DNA of 64,000 nucleotides from contig MU859072.1 of NCBI GenBank assembly GCA_033297205.1, positions 1 to 64,000 on the forward strand, in the 5' to 3' direction. The notes beneath the pieces were generated by a model that was given only the letters and a program-made list of their open reading frames with translations, was not told where the DNA came from and made no database searches. Shown piece by piece: positions 23,435-34,328 of this stretch. The position numbers and the translations under genes are program-made. Position 1 is the first letter of the stretch, and each line of letters opens with the position of its first letter. Source of the stretch: Pseudoneurospora amorphoporcata (lineage: Eukaryota > Ascomycota > Sordariomycetes > Sordariales > Sordariaceae).

Positions 23435-24177
23435 CCACGATCAACTATAGCATACTTCCCTTCCCGAACAGCCATGTCATCTTTGGTTTCAGCCTTTCCG
23501 TTGCGGTCGTGACTAGTACATGTAATCCTCACCATATTTTGCCCCAAGAGGAACCAAGGTGACCATGATAACTGAAAGAGGTGAGCTAACACCGTGTCAA
23601 AGTCAAATGGCTTATGATCCAATACTGACCCGCCTTATATCCGTTAATGATCCGCTTTTCCATTATCAATTCCCATTCCTAGGACTCTTTGTCTGTTACG
23701 AAAGCTAGGGCCTGGATCAAACTGCCCGTTGCAGTCAACCAGCACAATGCCGGCAAGGGGCTTAGGCAGCCACGTCGGCTGATTGGCCATATCCTGACGC
23801 CAAGACGCCGCTAAACCGCTATACGATAGGTTGGTAAAAGAGACCCTGAAGTTTGGAACTCGAGAAGTGCACCAAAGTCGGGCAATGGCAGCCTGCGTCT
23901 GGCCCGTTGCATTGCAATCTTGAAAATCTCATTCCTCCCTTTCTTTCTTTGGCACGCCACCACCGGTTTGTCGACTGTCGCTCGCTCTTCACAACTTCAT
24001 GTGCATCTTGCGCATCTTGCGCATATTCTCTCGTTTATTCATCGACATTCTCTCGCCGACATCATCTGCGTCGTTTGTCGCGCCCATCGCTCTTTTCGCG
24101 CTTAATAACCGGTCAATTGAATTACAACTAATATTTTGATAACGGACATCAAAGAATCGGCCAAGCGAACGGACAGA
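23435..24177. other. Spacer between SEC11 and the MARVEL-like gene
   Basis: Holds the SEC11 3' flank and, from about 23.9 kb, a pyrimidine-rich leader for the next gene. No gene is seen. Confidence 0.45.
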
Positions 24178-25132
24178 ATGGCAGCAGCTGGACCGTCCAG
24201 CAGCACGATGGCTGCGCAGCAACGATCTGGTAATGATGGAATCGCAGCCAGACAAGCAGCGCCACTCCTGCCTCAGGTTCTGCCTCCGCCTCATCCAATC
24301 ACTGAGGAAAAGAATTCTCCGGTTTTCCAACAGCAACAGGCGCCTGTACCGTTTGGATACGGGGGCACATACCAACCTTTTCCTCTGCGTCTCCCTGGTG
24401 CGGAAATTGCCTACAGCAAGAAATGGCACGTTGTGAAGCTCGCTTTCCAGACCGCATCTCTTGTGTGCTCTGCCATCATCCTGGGTGTTGGTCTGGCACT
24501 AGGCACCTATGCCACACAATGGGGGAATCCGTGGGAAGTAGATATCGTTTTTGGTATTGAGGCCTCAGCAGTATGTTCTACCCTTATCTGCTTCACTCAT
24601 GCGATAACGTATCTCTCTACATGTCCGTGTGCTAACTAATGATCTCTAGGCTGGGCTAGCGATTTTATGGACCGTGGCTGAACTACTAACAGTATATTTC
24701 TCCAAAGAACGTCGAGGCATCCACCCCGGAGCTCATGTCGGTGTTCAACTGATCATCGTACTTGTGGCTTCCTTGGGTGCCGGAATCGGTGGCGTTTTCG
24801 CCGTCGCCTTTATGAAACACTACGATGAAGATGAGATCGAAATTCTCAACCTCCTAAGCGATCTCATGCGAACCTTGTTTGCGTTTTCCATCATCCTTTG
24901 GATCATCCACTTCTTTCTCTTCGTCCGCGCTTGTGTTGAAACACACATCGTCAATTCGACAAACAAGGCACGAAGAATCACCTACGTCCGAGTCCCAGTA
25001 CCCGTACCGATGCCGATGGACCAAATACCTCAGCATATGGTAGCTGGACAGCATCCGATGCCTCCTCAGCAAACCATGATGTATAACGGTTATTACGCCC
25101 CCGTTGCGCAGCAACCTTCAGCAATCCCATAG
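24178..25132 (+). CDS. Four-TM MARVEL-like membrane protein with possible stop-interrupted tail
   Basis: Exons 24178-24570 and 24650-25132, joined by a GTATGT...CTCTAG intron with a GCTAACT branch site, encode 291 residues. A Gln/Pro-rich cytosolic N-terminus (about 75 residues) is followed by four hydrophobic spans: LVCSAIILGVGLALGTYA, GLAILWTVAELLTVYF, LIIVLVASLGAGIGGVFAVA and LFAFSIILWIIHFFLFVRA. This is the layout of fungal MARVEL-domain proteins of the plasma membrane. The cytosolic tail is rich in Pro, Gln, Met and Tyr. The stop TAG at 25130-25132 is followed in frame by 18 more codons of identical composition (Gly-Ser-Gln-Gln-Gln..., ending Ala-Ser-Pro-Ala) before TGA at 25187-25189, so the true or ancestral end may be the second stop. 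Confidence 0.8.
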
Positions 25133-25189
25133 GGCTCTCAACAGCAGCCTGCTGTACCTCCACAGGGCTACTACGCGTCACCTGCGTGA

Positions 25190-26792
25190 GACACTTGTCT
25201 TTCTTCACGCGCCAACTTGGCAGCTTGAGCGGAGGTTCCAACACACCTTTTTATGTTCACAACGGGGCTGACGCCTCCAAGTGGTGTATGAAATATCATG
25301 AGCTGGTGGACGGTTATGACAGTCCGAGGAGACGCATGAGTAAGGAGATATTCCACTTCCCATGCGAGAGGCTCGTCTTCATACAATATTCATTGTTCGG
25401 ACATTTGAGACGGCACAGCATCGCTTTTAATGGACGCTGGTGCCTACGGGATGGACATAGAGGTCTTTTAGAGAACGGAAGATACCCTGCGGTCTAATAT
25501 GGGTCTCGAAGCGCTTTAGGGATTGGATAAAGTACTACATTAGATATCAAATGCAGTAATGTTTCCTTCAGAACACACGACATGGGTCGTTGGCTGCCTT
25601 CAGCCTTCCTTCAAGCCCAACACGGTTCACACATGCCCATTCCCATTCTCAAGGCACGGCCCGTATTCGCATTGATCAGTGATGAATACCGTGGTGCCGT
25701 AGCCTGTGACAAACTCTTGGACGTAAACTGTCTCTTCCGTCGAGACTTTTCACACTTACGTTCAAGTCGGCTCTTTTGAACTTTCAGAGTCGAGAAATAA
25801 TTTTACCCAAGGTCGACGAGAATAAACGAGCTGTATTGCCAGGCGTCCCCAGTTCCTCTGGCGATTTTCGCCTCTTTCATTCGTGTTTATGTTTGGGCTC
25901 ACTGGGGCTTACCATCCCCAACACCCTCCCACGCCTCACCCGCAAAAGCACTCGGGGGCGCCGATCCCATTCACATGCTACCTGATAACCACAAATGCTA
26001 CCCATCTGAACGAAATCGCCGAGGGATCGACTCGGCAAGGTTTTCTCCCAATCAGCCGTCAACGTCCCTGCGCCCCCGCATTGCACCTTACCCTTCACGG
26101 CTAGTTACCCCTGAAGATGCCGTCCTCCTCATCACGACCTCCAACACCTCCCAACGTCATCCCAACCGCCGCTCAAGGCCTGCAATCTCGAGCTGCAAAC
26201 TTGAAATGGGATTCACCGCCGACGAGGCCATACCACATGGAGCAATACACCTGGTCGATCTCACCCCCCAAAGCCATGCTGCCATGTTATCCATGACTTG
26301 ACATGCGTTGCCTGCAGAAAACCATTGCTTTCGCACCTCCGTTTTTTCAATCAAACCTCCGCGTTGAACCCTGTTGCTGATGGCACGATGCTACAGATTA
26401 AACTGTCTTCCAGGCACGGAAAGATCTGGTCTCGGGCTTGCTGGTCTTCCCCGCAAAATGGAAAGTTCGAGTAGCATTCAAGTTGATCATAGGCGGGGTA
26501 AGCAAGAACTCACGATGGCTACTTGGGCATGACAAGAGTCTGCCTCGGCGACGATCTTGTCGTCTTTCAGGATGAGAGGACCAGGTTGCTTGTGAAAGGC
26601 GAGTATAAGGGGGGCAGACCATCTCCAGTTTTTGTCCCAGGAGATACTGAACCCTCGTCGATCTCTTCACTTCTATAACACTTTTCCCCGGTGTTCCCAG
26701 TGTTCCAGAACCGACCGGTGTCCTCCAAACTCCTCTTCTCACCCACTCACCATATACACTCTCATCAACCAACTTCACCCAAGACCTTCAAG
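25190..26792. other. Intergenic, promoter of the HsbA gene at right end
   Basis: No CDS can be supported. The right-hand 200 bases carry a TATA-like box and a CT-rich leader for the HsbA gene. Confidence 0.45.
26604..26609 (+). promoter_or_regulatory. TATA-like box upstream of the HsbA gene
   Basis: TATAAG lies 184 bases upstream of the ATG, followed by a CT-rich leader with CACTTC-type sequence, the usual layout for a highly expressed fungal cell-wall gene. Assigned by motif only. Confidence 0.35.
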
Positions 26793-27311
26793 ATGAAATT
26801 TACGACCCTCCTCGCCCCGGTCGCCATCCTGGCCTCCACCGTCGCCGCCGATGCCGCCTCCATCCAAACCGCCCTCGACACCATCAACCTGTCGACGCTC
26901 AAGCTCAAGAACTACGTCGACACGTGGAACGGCAAGCTTTTGACCGTCATCCCCATCGTCAGCGAGAGTACCTCCCTGCTGGCCAATATCAACCGCGGCA
27001 CCAAGACCGCCGAAGCCTCCGAGGAGCTCGATACCCTGGGCGCCCTCGGCGTCGGCCAAAAGACTCAAAATCTCGCCTCCTCGGTCAACCAGACCATCAC
27101 CGCCATCATCGCCTCCAAGCCCAAGTTCGACAAGCTTTTGCTGTCCCCAACCATCCTGCTTAACCTCAAGCTCGAGAAAAAGGCGACCGAGGAGTTGAAT
27201 GATGTTATTATCTCCAAGATCCCGGAGCTGTTCCAGGACTTTGCTAGGAGTCTGACTGTCCCGATCATTGAGAGCTTTGATGAGGCTATTGAGACTTATA
27301 AGCTGTTTTAA
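26793..27311 (+). CDS. HsbA-type hydrophobic surface-binding / cell-wall protein
   Basis: A single-exon 172-residue secreted protein. Residues 1-19 (MKFTTLLAPVAILASTVAA) are a clear signal peptide. The mature part is almost all amphipathic helix, with the family pattern of repeated Leu/Ile/Val heptads (ALDTINLSTLKLKNYVDTW, then SLLANINRGTKTAE and LASSVNQTITAIIASKPKFD). No Cys is present. The layout matches HsbA/mannoprotein-1 domain proteins, which coat hydrophobic surfaces and in Aspergillus recruit esterases. The ATG at 26793 is chosen over upstream alternatives because it begins the signal peptide. Codon use in the first two thirds is strongly C-ending, suggesting high expression. Confidence 0.9.
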   Translation: MKFTTLLAPVAILASTVAADAASIQTALDTINLSTLKLKNYVDTWNGKLLTVIPIVSESTSLLANINRGTKTAEASEELDTLGALGVGQKTQNLASSVNQTITAIIASKPKFDKLLLSPTILLNLKLEKKATEELNDVIISKIPELFQDFARSLTVPIIESFDEAIETYKLF

Positions 27312-30307
27312 CTGGAGAGTGGTGGGATGAAGCAATGGCTGGGATAATGACGTGAGAATCGCGAGTAGTAATATGTAATGGACTGTCCTGAACTTCCTGT
27401 ATGCTATCTCTTTAGGAGCTTGTGAAATTGTGCATAGCTTACTTGGGATTGTCGAAGAAGGAAGGAAGGGCTGGATACCCGTCATGGAAATGAACTGTCT
27501 GGTAGGCCACTCGGAAATTCCCAATTTTCAAGAGACTGGGAACGGATAAGTCCCACCACGCCTGCCAAACCGTCTCTCATATCGAATCTGGGAAAGCGCG
27601 AGTTCCAGGTTGTTACTTTCGGGCTACCTTATCTGCCTATGTCCCCGATAGTATGTTGTTCCTTCCAGATCTTTTCTTCTACTGGGAACTGAGCCCTTCT
27701 CCCATCCCCTCAGTTTTCTGAGAAGTCTTCCTCGCCACTGCATCCTTTCTTCAAACTGGTACCTTGGCTTGGAAAGAACGACGGACGCCAAATGAAAGGC
27801 TAACAAGCGAGTGCCTGCCATTCCCACTCTGCTTGCGTCTTGCCCTGCATGTCTTCCACACATCTGACCGGCCGTGATTCGATTTTTCCTTTTCCCATTT
27901 GTTTTCTTAGATTTTTTTTTAGATTTTTTTTTTTTTAATCTATTTTTATTTTCATTTTTTTTTCATTTTTTTATTTGTTCCCCCCTGCTCTTGGTCATTC
28001 TTGGGCATAGCGCGGCAGCGCGCCACCGGAGTTTGAGCTCGAGTTCAAATTTGAAATCCGAGTCACAATTCTCTTCCTGTCATCACTTTCCAAATTTCCA
28101 ACTTCTCTAGTGGTCATCTTACGAATCCCAAACAGCACCTTCTATCCCAAAGTGTCAAGCTGCAGCATCCACGGCGGATTATTCAGTACCAGCACGTTCT
28201 CGAAACTTGGAATGCGGTCACAGGAATTCCACCATAGATGGAAGTGTGCGTGACAGGAGGAAGAAGCAGCGAGTATAGCATCCGAATCTCCATCCCGCGC
28301 ATGAATCGCGAGCCTTGCTAATAGAACTCCAAGACTTGAATGCAGCTACCCGACCACCCGACGAGCATCTCGATCAATGACAGGTTCACAACCGCTTCTC
28401 GAGCAACATGTTTGTTTCCAGCCCTGCAGTAGTTCGTCAGCTCCAGTCTGAACGGCATTTCCCCTCTGGGAGAAGCGTAGCAATGATGCGTTTCAACTGC
28501 TGCATGCATCGCAAGTCACAAGCCAACTGCGTCTAGTACAGACAATAGCATCCCTCCGGGGACACTTCATCGGAAACCGCAAGGGACACTTCCCCTATCC
28601 TCACCACTTTTGAACATGAACTCGTCACCTGGGATCTACCTCATCCAAAATCTTGCCAAATTGGTAACGAAGAGACCAGAGAGAAAGATGTTCACCTTTT
28701 GGCGCGTTTCAACTACCGGCGGTATCCCATCCGAGACGTTCCTCTTGCGTCCCACAACCACACCCAATACCATCGAGAGCCACCAACGGTCGCTCTTTGG
28801 TTTTTCTAGTATGTGTTCATGCTGTATTATGTGGCACTAAGGAGCCTGCCATGTGTCTGTTGCTTCACTCGAAATGTATCACCGTTACCGTTAGCCCAAT
28901 GCAGCAACGATGGGAGGACTAACGTAAGTTCAAGTTTTAGGACTACAGTCTCTTTATCTGATACCGAGAGGGAGATGACACTTGTGTACGAGTTCATGAT
29001 ATAAAGCTTGCTGCCGAACTTCATCAACATCGGTGGAATCTTCAACACTGCAAAGCCTGAGACAGGCATCAACGAGCCAGAAAAGAAAAAGAAAAAAAAC
29101 GTATGGATTTGTTTCCACAACCACTACGACTTTGAAATTATTGTCGGATCTCGATGACATGGCGCATCACAAAGTCTATGACGGTAGCATTTGGCACCGG
29201 GAACCAGCTAAAGTGGCTAATGGACACATGTGGACTTTATTCTAGCCAATGTTTGCTCTTCACTGATCTTCAGGGGCTGAACATGTTGTGCCTGGTCCCC
29301 AACAGCCTTGAAGCCATATGATTTGCAGCTATGCATGTCCAGACCAACACTCTGCGCCACAGTCGCCGATGTCCGCCACGGTTCTTACCGTATGGCGTGA
29401 CTCTGAAGGTGAAATCGAATGACACGTCCCGAAGTCTACAATGGGCAGGCCAATGACAGCTCAACATCCAAGAACAAAATAGCGAAAACCATGGAACGCA
29501 ACGCTGTCAGGTAGGTTCGGAAGCACCGTAACTCCTCTACCGCGCACTAGGACGGAGGGCACTAGTATCCGGGTGAATGGGTGGCCCTTTTTAGAATCCA
29601 GCATTTGAGCATGTAGCAGTAGGGCTAACGGAGAAGAATCAATAGAAGAGGTTTTCGATGGCTTCAAGCCGCACCAATTGGATACTGAGACTCGGGGAAC
29701 TAGCGATCGATGGATCTACGGCTACAAGGAAAGGACCATGTCTCAGATCCAACGAGGACGACAACTGATCCTTTCATGATCGAAACGACATCCGCGAAAC
29801 TCGTCACGCATATCGAACCTACCTCATACAGGAGATTCTAGTAGCCAACAAGAGCGGAGCCGGGCATAGCCATCCCCTGTCTCTTGTCAGTCACTTGTTG
29901 AGACGGTAACTCATGCATGCTCTCCTTTCCGGATGGGATCCCCTGGATTTCCGGAATGGGCTATTCTCATCCTCTCTCGGTATGGGTACAATGGTACAGT
30001 AACTTCCCATCCCTTCCGGATAGCCTCGTCAGGTGTCCCGATCCTTGAATGGCGTCTGGCCCCGTCGGCAAACTTGCAACTCTAGTACCTCCGAACCACA
30101 CAACGCCCACCGCCCTATCCTTGCAAACACTTCCTCAAGACATATAACAGTCAGTATCATGGCTCCTCCTCGTTGTGAAACAGAGCATATGTTTGAAGAT
30201 ATAAGTAGCAAAGAACACGGCCGACAGAGCCAGGGAGTGTTCTTCCTTGATCCTAGCGTCACTAAATCCCATGTCCGATGCAATAACCACTTACTCGCGC
30301 CTTAACC
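27312..30307. other. 3-kb intergenic region upstream of the bHLH gene
   Basis: Contains the T-rich tract at 27894-27982 and otherwise only short scattered frames. The length is typical of the upstream region of a regulated transcription-factor gene. No gene, RNA or transposon is recognised. Confidence 0.45.
27894..27982. repeat. Low-complexity T-rich tract
   Basis: About 90 bases consisting mostly of T runs broken by A, C or G (repeated TTTTTTAGA and TTTTCATTTTT units). It may act as a nucleosome-depleted poly(dA:dT) element between genes. Confidence 0.75.
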
Positions 30308-32178
30308 ATGGGTCCTTCGGACAGTGAGCATCGTCAACACTACGATGATACACAAGTAAGTAGCCATCTCTCGCACTGTTTATTTCCTTGTGCACCTTTT
30401 GTATGGGCTATCCTTGAACACAGCCCTGTACCACGGAGGATCTGCTTGTACATGTCTGTCAGAAACTTATCGCCGAAGAAATGTGATAACCGTGGCCCAG
30501 AGTGGCATGTTTTCCGATATCATGGCCTGATATTGCCGTGATACTCACATATCATCTGCCATCATCCCCAACCCAACCCGCTGCCACTAAGTCAAGAACA
30601 TAATGGAACCACTACCAGCAACTCACAGTTCAGTTTTTGAGAATCATTGGAGTACGTCGACTGACTACATGGCAGCCATCGACCCATCCAAGTATACCAT
30701 ACACTCACCCTCACGACGCATATATCTCCGGTTATGCTTCTTCAAATCCACAAAACCTCGCTCATTCTGGCTTCTCAACCCCCGCGGTTGCTCTGCAATC
30801 TCATACAGACAACTATACGGTGCCATCAACCAGTTCTGCGCCGGTACATCAGACCCAGTTCAGCTCCTATGGCGTATATCCGGATCACTACATACCACAC
30901 CCTCTCCGCTCAAGCAGCTTCTCGGATAGAACTAGCTCCGTAGGGCTGACATTGTCCACCTCAGCACTCGCTGTCTCCGACTCGATACCGATTCCACCTC
31001 CTTCGACTTATCTCCTAAGCTCTCCTGCTTCCCCTCTTACAGCTTATTCAACAGATGCCGTTACTATCAGTTCTTTCCCTTACGGCACATGGTCAACATA
31101 CAACCAAGAACATACCGCATGGCCCCCTTACGTGGCCGACGAATTACAGCACGAAAGCCCAACCGCCACTGGATTACCTTTGCAATCCCTAACCGGCATT
31201 CTGAAGCCTGTGCTAGGTGACGACTACAATGAGGAAGACAGATACATTGAGCAGGACATAACCACTACCTATGCAACCGCATATCAACGAAGTCAGGTAA
31301 CATCGCCAGGGTTGTCAGGGGCTGTCAAGAAAAAGGAGAAGCTCAGAAAGAGACGACATCGACTGGCACAGACAGATGACGGGCAAGTGGCTGGCAGCAT
31401 GTTCGCAGATGCAGAACTGATGCAGAGTCCGTTGTCATCCATCATGGACTTTTCAGCCGCTGCTAGTCCAGGATTGATAACAAGCCGCCCGTCCTCGCTG
31501 TTATGGGTGCAGGAAGATATCGCTGGGAGCTTGATAAACCCGAAGGGAAAAGAAAAGAGGCAAAAGAAAGACAGCAGGACCAACAAGAAAAAGAAGCAGC
31601 AACGACAACCAGTTCATCAACAAGCAGATAAGAGGATTGATGGGGGGAAAGAAGCAAGTAGAAGGAATTCATATGCTAGCCAGACATGGGAAACCACGGT
31701 CTATGATGACGACAAGGACGTGGTGATGGGCTATACCACCACCACGCCCGATAACAACAGCAGGAGACACTCCGTAACCGTGCACGACTTGGACCGTGAC
31801 GCAACAAGACATTCTGTGAGGCCCCAGCAGGGAATCGCCCGTGTCAAACACAACAAGGTGGAGCAAAAGTACCGTAATAGGCTGAACGCCCACTTCGAAG
31901 CACTTCTCGACGTACTTACTCTTTCGGCGGCGCTTCCAACCGAACAAGAGCTTGAGGCCGACACCACAAAGCAGCTCCAGCCACTGGGGAGAAGCACTGA
32001 TATGGTTGATTTGGAAATTCCAGAAAAGGAACGCAGAGTCAGCAAGTCGGAAATTCTTGATCGCGCAAGGTTGTACATCCAGACGTTGGAAAACGAACAC
32101 AAGCGACTGGCGGCGGAGAAGCAGCATTTGAGTAAGATGTGGGACGAGTATGGGAATGCAAGTAGGGAAATTCGGTGA
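30308..32178 (+). CDS. bHLH transcription factor (SREBP-like basic region)
   Basis: The main exon ends at 32178 and has no ATG near its start, so an upstream exon is required. ATG 30308 begins a 16-codon exon ending in CAA followed by a GTAAGT donor at 30356. The best in-frame acceptor is GGCAG at 30675, preceded by a CTGAC branch site. The joined protein is 516 residues. Residues 1-400 are Ser/Thr/Pro/Tyr-rich with a Lys-rich patch near 310, like an activation region with nuclear signal. The basic helix-loop-helix spans about 407-488: the basic part HNKVEQKYRNRLN carries Tyr in place of Arg, as in SREBP-type factors, and the helices are separated by a long polar loop. No SREBP membrane segment is present. 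The 5' boundary is the uncertain point. Confidence 0.8.
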
Positions 32179-33434
32179 TGTTAGAATAGATGGTAAGATG
32201 AGGGGGTTAATGAAAGAAAGAGAAAAGAAAGGCGTTATCGGGTACTTGATCACATGGGGCATGATACACGCATGGTGAGCGGGAGTGCTGAAGCGTTCTG
32301 CACATGAAATGCACCAGCAAAGCACGAAATTAGGTCGACTTGTTTGGAACGAAAACAGAAATGAGCCGAAAGGCAATACTGTTCTACACGATAACCCAGA
32401 TAAAAACAAAAAGCAAATGAGAGAGCGAAAGGCAGAACTTGTCCAGTGGGTACATACATGACAAAACTGACTGATGGTCTGACAACTTATTATGTTAAGA
32501 GTAACAAGAAATACATCAACTACCAGATTCCAGATGAATGTCTTGAAGCAACTCTCGAAAGTCGTGTCCTCATGCTAACATGCAAGTACCTATAGCAGAG
32601 ATCATCGGAGGTGACTGACCCTATGAAGCCATTGAAGTACCTGGCTCGCCTGGGTATCCACTGACTTTCGGAAAAAGACGAGCAAGGTATCTTCTTCTCC
32701 GTGACTTTATCAAAACTCTCTGCAGCGTACCTGTGAGAAAACAAAGGGACTTCAGACGAAACAACGCTTCCAACTCGCACATGTCAGCTTCCGAAATCAG
32801 GTGTAATTTTCGTCTGCACGTTACCTAGGTACCGGTATTCATCAAGTTGTTGGACTACGTACTGGCACTTGCCAAAGGGCTGCTCTCCAATCTCCCAAAG
32901 TCCGACCTCGACTGAGGCCGAGACCGAACTAATGAAACGGGAATGCATCGCCGAACGTCGTGCACACCATTCGTTCGGTACCTTACGCATGTGGCGGGCC
33001 GGGGCCGGTTCAACGCGCCCGTTCGGTTGAGCTACCGTACCTACCTTATTGGGTATCAGGTAAGGTCTTTCCGTTCCTGGACATGTTCGACGTGACGACA
33101 GGTCCAATGAACGCGTGGAGCGGATGTAATTCTAGATCTCAGCTGGAGTATATATAGTCTCAAAAGTTGATGTCATGTTGGAGATGTTTTGATGTCGCAC
33201 TACATACCTTAGCCCCGGCAGTATCATCTAGTTTCTCGCGATTGATATTGCACTTCATGTTCATCGGTCAACCAAGCCCAACAAGTAACCATCATTCGTG
33301 TTTTTCATCTCTAAACAGGCGCCTATCAAATCCATATCCAAAAAAAGCAACAAATCCAAGAAGACTCCCAGCATTAGATTAGCCCAAGTAACTCAAGCAA
33401 TGACAATGGGGAAGAAGGGCAAGCCAGAACAGGC
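32179..33434. other. Spacer between converging genes
   Basis: About 1.25 kb between the stops of the bHLH gene and the acidic-protein gene. No gene or repeat stands out. Confidence 0.45.
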
Positions 33435-34328
33435 CTACTCCTCCTTATCATCGCCATCAGCAGCAGCAGCAGCAGCCTTGGCGGCATCTGCCTCCTCCTC
33501 GTCATCATCCTCGTCCACAGCCTTAGAAGCGGAGCGCTGGGCCTTCTTGGGGCTACCCTCTTCGGCCTCGGCCTCTTCGTCTTCTTCGTCGTCTTCGGGG
33601 ATCTCCTCCTCCTCATCTTCCTCTTCGTCGCCCTCCTCCTCCTCGTCTTGTTCCTCTTCTTCCTCATCGGCAGCTGCCGTCTTTATCTTCTTCTTGGGAG
33701 GGGCTTTGTCTGGAATAGTCATTTGTGTTAGTTACACTGGCCAAAGTCGGAGGCAACCAGGAGAGTGAAACCGAGCCGGAGAGCTGGGATGGATGATCGC
33801 TTTTTGGTGGGTTTCGCTTACTTGTGGTCTCCTCTTCCTCCTCCTCTTCATCCTCGCCTCCTTCCTCGCCATCGAACTCCTCATCTTCTTCGTCGTCATC
33901 GACGTCATCTTCCTCATCGCCGGTGGAGACGTACCTGTAGGCCTATTTGTTAGCTATCTTAGCTCGGATGAAAGGCAGATTCATATTCATGTCTCTTGCT
34001 TATGTTTGTTTTCCCGTCATAGGTGATGGCGCCGCCGCTTGAGGTGCCGGGCTGACCATCATCCGCACAGACACAGGATTTGCGGTTCAGCTGCCAGCAC
34101 AAAAAGCATATGCGCCGCAATGCGCAGAAGCAACAAAGCTCACTAAGGCGTGTTCTTGTTGCTGGGGAACATCGTAGAAGGGCCAAGGACAAGCCCAAAA
34201 GGAATGAAGCCGAAGATTAAGACAGCGGATAGTACTTACTCCTCTTCCTCCTCACCGTCAGAATCCTCAGGGAGGGAGACGAGCTCCTCGGGCTCCTCTT
34301 CAGCCTTTCTCTTGCGGGTGGCAGACAT
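33435..34328 (-). CDS. Very acidic nuclear-type protein, histone-chaperone-like composition
   Basis: Exons 34328-34240, 33934-33822 and 33709-33435 give 158 residues. The first intron is 305 nt, long for this genome, and its acceptor must be the CTACAG at 33935 because only that phase continues the EEEEYVSTGDEED segment. The protein begins with a short basic patch (TRKRK), then is about half Asp/Glu. Lys clusters at PPKKKIK and SPKKAQRSASK interrupt the acid runs and could be nuclear localisation signals. An Ala run (DAAKAAAAAA) is encoded by a GCT-type trinucleotide repeat. Composition resembles CHZ1 or other H2A/H2B-binding acidic proteins, but no chaperone motif can be assigned firmly. Confidence 0.72.

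Noticed and set aside
26775..27524. 249-codon minus-strand frame opposite the HsbA gene
   Set aside because: Mirror of the C-ending codons of the secreted protein; composition is Gly/Gln-rich artefact and the plus-strand product is a clear family member.
33298..33768. Ser/Ala-rich plus-strand frame at 33.3-33.8 kb
   Set aside because: Antisense of the acidic protein exon; the minus-strand model with in-phase introns explains the region.
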